Positions 1 through 7,100 of a DNA stretch of 7,284 bases are shown here, one piece after another. This DNA comes from DASSUW01 sp035706585. Its GTDB lineage: Bacteria; Actinomycetota; Thermoleophilia; Solirubrobacterales; Solirubrobacteraceae. The notes below the pieces were generated by a model that was not told where the DNA came from, searched no databases, and saw only the letters and a program-made list of their open reading frames with translations. Position 1 is the stretch's first letter. Each line of letters opens with the position of its first letter. The translations under genes were made by a program, and so were the position numbers. The DNA lies in the NCBI GenBank assembly GCA_035706585.1, contig DASSUW010000208.1, forward strand, positions 1 to 7,284. Reading direction: 5' to 3'.

Positions 1-942
1 CGCGGGCGCGGGATCGTGCTGTCCGAGCCGTCCGTCGTCGCGATCGATCAGCGCACCGGCGAGGTGCACGCGGTCGGCGCCGATGCCCAGCTGATGATCG
101 GCCGCACGCCCGCGACGATCTCGGCCGACCGCCCGCTGCGCCACGGCGTGATCGCCGACTTCGAGGTCACCGAGGCGATGCTGCGCCAGTTCGTCGACAA
201 GGTGCTGCCGAACCGCTTCAGCCGCCCGCGGCTGGTCATGTGCGCGCCGTCGGGGGTGACCGACGTCGAGCGCCGCGCGGTCGAGGAGGCGTCGCTGTCG
301 GCGGGCGCGCGCGAGGTGCACCTGATCGAGGAGTCGCTCGCTGCGGCGATCGGCGCCGGTCTCCCGATCGCCGAGCCGGTCGGGCGGATGGTGGTCGACG
401 TCGGCGGCGGCACGTCCGAGGTGGCGGTGATCTCGCTGGGCGGTATCGTCGTCTCGCGGTCGCTGCGCGTCGGCGGCTACGACCTCGACGACGCGATCAC
501 CAACTACATCCGGCTCGAGCACCGGATGGCGATCGGCTCCCAGAGCGCGGAGGCGATCAAGCTCGCGGTCGGCTCGGCCTCGCCGGACGACGACGCGCTG
601 AGCACCCGCATCCGTGGCCGCGATTTGATGTCCGGCCTCCCGCGCGAGCTCGAGCTCACCGGCGCCGAGGTCCGCCGCGCGATCGACGCGCCGCTGGCCG
701 ACATCATGGCCTCGGTCCACGACACGCTCGAGGAGACCCCACCCGAGCTGGCCGCCGACATCGCGCGGCACGGGCTCGTCCTGGCCGGCGGCGGTGCGCT
801 CCTGCGCGGCTTCCCGGAGCGCGTGCACCGCGAGACCGGCATGCCCGTCCACATCGCCGACGCGCCCCTGACGTGCGTCGCCACGGGCGCCGGCCAGTCG
901 CTGGAGGAGCTCGATCGCCTGGGCCGGAGAGGCGCCGCATAA
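1..942 (+). CDS. mreB: Rod shape-determining protein MreB (actin-like ATPase), 5'-truncated by window edge
   Basis: MreB is a bacterial actin homologue that polymerises under the membrane and guides lateral cell-wall synthesis. The open frame enters from the left edge: the first in-window codons read RGRGIVLSEPSVVAID, matching MreB just after the phosphate-1 loop (usually GIDLGTANT). About 20-25 N-terminal residues, including that loop, therefore lie upstream. The GTG at 16 is internal and not the start. Visible hallmarks are the IADFEVTEAML segment (about 151-183), EESLAAAIGAGLPI (328-369), the phosphate-2 motif VVDVGGGTSE (391-420), RGRDLMSGLPREL (613-651) and the adenosine motif LAGGGALLRG (781-810), followed by DAPLTCVATGAG near the C-terminus. 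The 313 visible residues plus the missing part give a normal MreB length. TAA ends it at 940-942. No mreC follows; a tRNA gene begins 20 nt later with no terminator visible between them. Identification as MreB rather than a distant actin-like protein is firm; whether it is the only copy in the genome is unknown. Confidence 0.95.
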   Translation, partial: RGRGIVLSEPSVVAIDQRTGEVHAVGADAQLMIGRTPATISADRPLRHGVIADFEVTEAMLRQFVDKVLPNRFSRPRLVMCAPSGVTDVERRAVEEASLSAGAREVHLIEESLAAAIGAGLPIAEPVGRMVVDVGGGTSEVAVISLGGIVVSRSLRVGGYDLDDAITNYIRLEHRMAIGSQSAEAIKLAVGSASPDDDALSTRIRGRDLMSGLPRELELTGAEVRRAIDAPLADIMASVHDTLEETPPELAADIARHGLVLAGGGALLRGFPERVHRETGMPVHIADAPLTCVATGAGQSLEELDRLGRRGAA

Positions 943-946
943 CGAC

Positions 947-952
947 TACACT
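947..952 (+). promoter_or_regulatory. Candidate -10 element (TACACT) for tRNA-Ser
   Basis: TACACT fits the actinobacterial TANNNT -10 pattern and ends 10 nt before the mature tRNA 5' end, so initiation 7-8 nt downstream would give a 3-4 nt leader. No convincing -35 is present at the usual distance (924-929 is CCGGAG). The site begins 5 nt after the mreB stop codon. Read-through from mreB is the alternative source of the tRNA. Confidence 0.4.
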
Positions 953-962
953 GGCCGCACCC

Positions 963-1052
963 GGAGAGGTGGCCGAGTGGCTGAAGGCACTCGCCTGCTA
1001 AGCGAGTATGGGGCGGAAAGCTCCATCGCGGGTTCGAATCCCGCCCTCTCCG
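963..1052 (+). tRNA. tRNA-Ser, anticodon GCT (reads AGC/AGU)
   Basis: A complete class II tRNA folds by eye. The acceptor strands are GGAGAGG (963-969) and CCTCTCC (1045-1051), with discriminator G at 1052. The anticodon stem is CTCGC/GCGAG (990-994/1002-1006), enclosing loop CTGCTAA with anticodon GCT at 997-999. A long variable arm, ATGGGGC pairing with GCTCCAT around a GGAAA loop (with one G-U pair), is the serine hallmark. The T stem is GCGGG/CCCGC (1028-1032/1040-1044) around TTCGAAT. The bases after the discriminator are CTC, so CCA is not encoded and must be added by the CCA-adding enzyme. It lies 20 nt after mreB and 89 nt before the large secreted-protein gene, on the same strand. 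Confidence 0.97.
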
Positions 1053-1065
1053 CTCGCACCGTCAG

Positions 1066-1095
1066 TTGACAGACCGCCAGGTGTCGAGCTAGACG
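1066..1095 (+). promoter_or_regulatory. Candidate promoter with consensus -35 TTGACA, upstream of the large exported protein
   Basis: A perfect TTGACA (1066-1071) is followed after 18 nt by TAGACG (1090-1095), a weak -10 that keeps T1, A2 and A4 of TATAAT but lacks the final T. Initiation would fall near 1102 and leave a leader of about 40 nt before the ATG at 1142. The -35 overlaps an imperfect inverted repeat GTCA-GT-TGAC (1061-1070), and the -10 overlaps a near-palindrome GTCGAGCTAGAC (1083-1094). Either could be an operator, but both are short enough to be chance. A competing leaderless model uses TAGCGT at 1128-1133. Confidence 0.3.
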
Positions 1096-1127
1096 AACGG
1101 CGAGGCGGGAGGCGGCTGCGGCGGGCT

Positions 1128-1133
1128 TAGCGT
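1128..1133 (+). promoter_or_regulatory. Candidate -10 (TAGCGT) for a leaderless transcript of the large exported protein
   Basis: TAGCGT matches TANNNT and ends 8 nt before the ATG at 1142, the spacing expected if the A of the start codon is the transcription start. No Shine-Dalgarno-like sequence occurs in the 15 nt before the ATG. The nearest purine-rich stretch, GGGAGG at 1107-1112, is 29 nt away, too far to serve this start. No -35 is visible at 17 nt spacing (1105-1110, GCGGGA), which is usual for leaderless actinobacterial promoters. Confidence 0.35.
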
Positions 1134-1141
1134 GGCGCGCC

Positions 1142-4100
1142 ATGGTCCGATTCGTCGCCCTGGTGGTCGGGTTCCTCGCGCTGCTGTCGACTCCCGCCTC
1201 GGCGGACGAGGTCGCGCCGGATCCGTTCGAAAGCTCTGCGCTGCTCGCGGCGCCGCAGGTCCCCGACGAGTTCGTCGAGGAGACCGCGTTCGACAACCTG
1301 CTCGCGCCCGCGTCGATCGCGTTCGCGCCCGACGGCCGGGTCTTCGTCGCCCAGCTCGACGGCGTCATCAAGGTCTTCGACGGGCTCGAGGACACCACGG
1401 CCACGGTCTACGCCGACCTCTCGGAGGAGGTCGACTTCCACAACGACCGCGGCCTGCTCGGGATGACCCTGGACCCGCAGTTCAGCGCCGGGCGACCGTA
1501 CGTCTACGTCCTCTACACCTACGACGGCGCGATCGGGGAGACGGCGCCGCGGTGGGACGACCACTGCCCGGACCCGCCGGGCGCCGAGCGCGACGGCTGT
1601 GTCGTCAGCGGCCGGCTGTCCAAGCTGCTGCCGGACGGGACCGAGGTCCCGCTGATCAGCGACGAGTGGTGCCAGCAGTATCCGAGCCACTCGGTCGGCG
1701 ACCTGCACTTCGGCCCCGACGGCGCGCTGTACGCGAGCGGCGGCGACGGCGCCAGCTACACGTTCGCCGACTACGGCCAGGACGGCTCGCCGGTCAACCC
1801 GTGCGGCGACCCGCCGCAGCCGGTGGGAGGGACGCAGACGCCGCCGACGGCCGAGGGCGGCGCGCTGCGCAGCCAGGACGCGCGGACCAGCGGCGATCCG
1901 ACCGGCCTCAACGGCTCGCTCATCCGCATCGACCCCGACACCGGCGACCCGCTGCCGACGAACCCGGGGACCGGCGACATCAACGCGCGGCGGATCGTCG
2001 CCTACGGCTTCCGCAACCCGTTCCGCTTCGCGTTCCGGCCCGGGACGACCGACGCGTACGTCGGCGACGTCGGCTGGCTCGCCTGGGAGGAGATCAACCG
2101 CGTTCCGGACATGACGCAGGTCCGCAACTACGGCTGGCCGTGCTACGAGGGCGGCGGCCGCCAGCCCGGCTACGAGGCGATCGGCCTGGACATCTGCGAG
2201 AACCTCTACGACGACAACGTCGCGCGCGACCCGCTGTACACGTACAACCACGGCGCCAAGGTCGCGGACGAGGCCTGCCGGGTCGGCGGATCCTCGATCT
2301 CGGGCATGCAGTTCTACACCGGCGGCACGTTCCCCGCCGCCTACCAGGGCGCGCTGTTCTTCGCCGACTACTCGCGCGGCTGCATCTGGGTGATGTTCCC
2401 GGGGCCTGACGGCATCCCGAACCCCGCGACGCGCCAGGTCTTCGTCGACGGCGCCCAGACGCCGGTCGACCTCGAGATCGGGCCGGACGGCGACCTCTAC
2501 TACGCCGACGTCGGCGGCGGCACGATCCGCCGCGTCCGCGCGGTCAACCCGAACCTCGCGCCGACGGCCGCCTTCACCGCCACGCCGGACGCCGGCGACC
2601 CGCCGCTCGCCGTCGAGTTCGACGCGACCGGCTCGACCGACCCGAACGAGGACACGCTCCAGTACGCGTGGGACCTCGACGGCGACGGCCAATACGACGA
2701 TGCGACCGGCGCGACGCCGAGCCGCACCTACACGCTCGAGGGCAGCGTCACGGTGCGCCTGCGGGTCACCGATCCCGGCGGCCTGTCCGCCACGAAGCAG
2801 ACCGAGATCACGGTCGGGACGCCGCCGGCGCCGACGATCACCTCCCCGGCGGCCGGTACGAAGTACGCGGTCGGCGACCTCGTGTCGTTCGCCGGCACGG
2901 CGACGAGCGGCGGCAGCGAGATGCCGGCCGACGAGCTCACCTGGACGGTCGATCTGCACCACTGCTCGGCGATCGTGCCGACCAGCTGCCACGTGCACCA
3001 CATCCAGGACTTCGCCGGCGTCCGGTCGGGCTCGTTCAGCTATCCCGACCACGAGTACCCGTCCTACATCACGCTCGAGCTGACCGCGACCAAGCCGTCC
3101 GGGCTGCAGGCCGGCACGTCCGTGCGGATCGATCCCAAGACCGTCGCGCTGCACTTCGAGAGCGAGCCCAGCGGGCTGCGCCTGGCGATCGGCGGGGAGG
3201 CATCGACGACGCCGTTCACCCGCTCGGTCGCGCAGAACTCGACCGTCGGCGTCGCGGCGCCGCCGAGCCAGTTCCTCGGCGTCGACTCCTACGACTTCTC
3301 GTCGTGGTCGGACGGCGGCAGCGCGACCCACCAGTTCACCGCCCCCAGCACCGACACGACCTACACGGCGACCTACGAGAAGAGCGTCTGCCCGGTCCTG
3401 CCCGGCCTCGTCGGCGCATGGGGCTTCGACGAGCCGTCCGGCGACGCGGTCGGCGACGCCTCGGGCACCGGCAACGCCGGCACGATCTCCGGCGCTGTGC
3501 GCGTCGCCGGCGGCCGCTACGGGCGTGCGCTGAGCTTCGACGGCAGCAACGACCTCGTGACGATCGCGGACGACACGTCGCTGGACTTCGTGTCCGGCAT
3601 GACCCTGGAGGCGTGGGTGAACCCGACGGCGATCGGCTCGCTGTGGCGGACGGTGATGCTCAAGGAGCAGCCGGGCAACCTCGCCTACGCCCTCTACGCC
3701 AACGACGGCGAGGGCAACCCGACCGGCCACATCGCGGCGCCGCTGGACTCCCGCGTCACCGGCCCTCCGGTGCCGGTCAACACGTGGACGCACCTGGCGA
3801 CGACGTACGACGGCGCGACGCTGACGCTGTACGTGAACGGCAGCGAGGTGGCCGACCTGCCCGTGTTCGGCGCGATCACCGTCAGCAACGGTGCGCTGCG
3901 GATCGGCGGCAACACCGTCTGGTCGGAGTGGTTCGCGGGGCGCATCGACGAGGTGCGCGCCTACGACCGGGCGCTGTCGGCGGCGGAGATCGGCGCCGAC
4001 ATGGCGCGCGCCGTCACGTGCGGCGGCGTCCCCGGCTCGCCGGCGCTGGCGGTCGCGCCCGCGAGCCTGGCGTTCAGCAGCGCTCAGGGCGATCCGAGTC

Positions 4101-7100
4101 CGGCCGCCAAGACGCTCGACGTGAGCAACGCCGGCGCGGGAACGCTGGACTGGACCGCCGCTGACGACGTCCCCTGGCTCAGCGTCAGCCCGACCGGCGG
4201 CAGCGGCGACGGGACGCTCACCGTCACCCCCGACACGGCGGGCCTGGCGGCCGGCACGTACACCGCCACCGTCACGATCAGCGCCGCCGGCGCGGCCGGC
4301 TCGCCGCGCACCGTCCCGGTCACGCTGACCGTCGATCCACCGCCGCCCGGGCCCGCGCTGTCGGTGACGCCGGCGAGCTTGTCGTTCACGGCGACCGAAG
4401 GCGGGACCGACCCGGCGGACAGGACGCTCACCGTCTCCAACGGCGGCGGCACGCTCGAATGGGCGGCGTCCGACGACGCCGCGTGGCTCAGCGTGACGCC
4501 GGGCAGCGGCACCGGCGCTGGTGCCGTCACCGTGTCGGCCGCGGTCGAGGGCCTGGCCGCGGGCAGCCATCAGGCGACGATCACGATCGCCGCCGACGGC
4601 GCCACCGGCTCGCCCAGGACGATCCCGGTGACGCTGACGGTCGACCCGCCACCCGAGCCGCCGCAGCTCGCCGTGGCGCCCACGACGCTGTCGTTCACCG
4701 CGACCGAGGGCGCCGCGACCGTCGAGACGAAGGCCTTCAACGTCACCAACGCCGGCGACGGGACGCTCGACTTCAGCGCGTCGGCCGACGTCGCGTGGCT
4801 GACGGTCACGCCGGCGGCCGGCAGCGCCCCGCGCACCGTCTCGATCACGCCGTCGACGGCCGGCCTCGCGCCCGGCGAGCACACCGGCACCGTGACGGTC
4901 AGCGCCGACGGCGCCGCCGGCGCGCCCAAGACCGTCGACGTGACGTTCACCGTGACCGAGGCGCCGGCCTGCCCGGTGCCGACCGGCCTCGTCGGCGCCT
5001 GGGGCTTCGACGAGCCGGCGGGCGACACGGCCGTCGACGCGTCGCCGGCCGGCAACAGCGGCACGATCAGCGGCGCCGCCCGCACCGCCGACGGCCGCTT
5101 CGGCGGCGCGCTCAGCTTCGACGGGGTCAACGACTGGGTGACCGTCGACGACGCGAGCTCGCTGCGGCTGACGACCGGCATGACCGCGTCCGCGTGGGTC
5201 AACCCGTCGGCGGGCCGCGTCTGGCGCACCGTGCTGCTCAAGCAGCGCGCCGGCGGCATGAGCTACGCGCTCTACGGCAACACCGACTCGGGGCAGCCGA
5301 GCGGCCACGTGTCGACGCCGCTCGAGACCAGCACGAAGGCGCCCTCCGCGCTGCCGATCGGGGTCTGGACGCACCTCGCGACGACCTACGACGGCACGAC
5401 GCTGCGGCTGTTCGTCAACGGCGTGCAGGTGTCCAGCCGCGCCGTCAGCGGCGCGATCAGCAATGACGCCGGTGCGCTGCGGATCGGTGGCAACTCGGTC
5501 TGGAACGAGCCGTTCGCCGGCCGCATCGACGAGGTGCGGTTGTACGACCGCGCGCTCACGGCGGCCGAGATCCAGGGCGACATGGCCGCCCCGGTCACGT
5601 GCAGCGCGCCGGCCGAGCCGGTCCTGTCCGTGACGCCGGCGAGCCTGTCGTTCTCCGTGACGGCCGGCAACGCCGATCCGGCCGGCAAGACGCTCACGAT
5701 CGCCAACGCCGGCGGCGGCACGCTGGACTGGACGGCATCCGCCGACGCGGCGTGGCTCGACGTCGCTCCCGCGAGCGGGACCGGCGGCCGTGCGCTCACG
5801 GTCAGCGCCGCCACCGACGGGCTCGCGGCGGGCACGTACGACGCCACGATCACGGTGGCCGCGGCGGGCGCCGACGGTTCGCCGGCGACGATCCCGGTCA
5901 CGCTCACGGTCGCGCCGACGCCTCCGGTCCTGTCGGTGACGCCGGCGAGCCTGTCGTTCTCGGCCACCGCGGGCGAGGCGGATCCGGCCGCGAAGACGCT
6001 CGACGTGGCGAACGCGGGACCCGGGTCGCTCGACTGGACGGCATCCGAGAGCGCGCCGTGGCTGTCGGTGGCGCCGGCCGGCGGCACCGGCGGGGGCTCG
6101 ATCACGGTGACGCCGTCGATCGCCGGGCTGGACGCGGGCACATACACGACCGATGTCACGGTGTCGGCCGCGGGCGCCACCGGCTCGCCGACGACGGTGC
6201 CGGTGACCCTGACCGTCGACCCGCCGCCACCGGCGCTCGCGCTCGCGCCCGCGAACCTCTCGTTCACGGCGACCGACGGTGGCGCCGACCCCGTCCCCAA
6301 GGACGTGACCGTCACGAACGCGGGCGGCGGCTCGCTGAGCTTCACCGTCGGCGACGACGCGCCGTGGCTCGCGGTGACGCCGGCCGACGGCAGCGCGCCG
6401 GCGACGCTGTCCGTCGCCCCGTCGGTCGCCGGCCTCGCCGTCGGCACGTACACCGCGACGGTCACGGTCACCGCGGACGGCGTGGCCGGCTCACCGAAGA
6501 CGGTCGACGTCACGCTCGAGGTCAGCGAGCCGCCGGCGACCCCGCCGGGGCTGATCGCCGCCTACGGGTTCGAGGAGCCGTCCGGCACCACCGTCACCGA
6601 CGCGTCCGGCAACGGGCACGGCGGCACGATCAGCGGGGCGACGCGCTCGGAGAGCGGCCGCTTCGGCGCGGCGCTGACCTTCGACGGCGTCAACGACTGG
6701 GTGACCGTTCCGGACACCGACGCGCTCGACCTGACGACCGGCGTGACGATGTCGGCCTGGGTGAACCCGACCGCCGTCGGGTCGGCGTTCCGGACCGTGC
6801 TCATGAAGGAGCGCCCCGGCGGCCTGATCTACACGTTGTACGCGGGCGACGGCGCCGGCAGGCCGAGCGGCCACGTGTTCACGACGTCCGAGCAGCGCGC
6901 TGCGGGCACGGCGAACACGCCGCTGAACACGTGGACGCACCTCGCCATGACATGGGACGGCGCGACCCTGCGTCTGTACGTCGACGGCACGCAGGTCTCC
7001 AGCCGCGCCGTAAGCGGAACGCTGCTGACCTCGACCGGCGCGCTGCGCATCGGCGGCAACGGCGTCTGGACGGAATGGTTCGCCGGCCGGATCGACGAGG

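Noticed and set aside
16..18. GTG at 16 as the mreB start codon
   Set aside because: The frame stays open to the left edge, and the residues before it (RGRGI) belong to the conserved MreB segment, so the true start is outside the window.
48..1001. Open frames overlapping mreB on both strands (48-413 -, 240-1001 +, 504-884 -)
   Set aside because: The mreB frame is unambiguous from conserved motifs along its length, and the others have no family features. The 240-1001 frame even reads into the tRNA.
1127..5374. A 1415-codon open frame on the - strand across most of the large gene
   Set aside because: It is a shadow of GC-rich coding DNA. Its translation is dominated by Arg, Ala, Val, Asp and Gly with no domain, signal or start context, while the + strand frame shows clear domains throughout.
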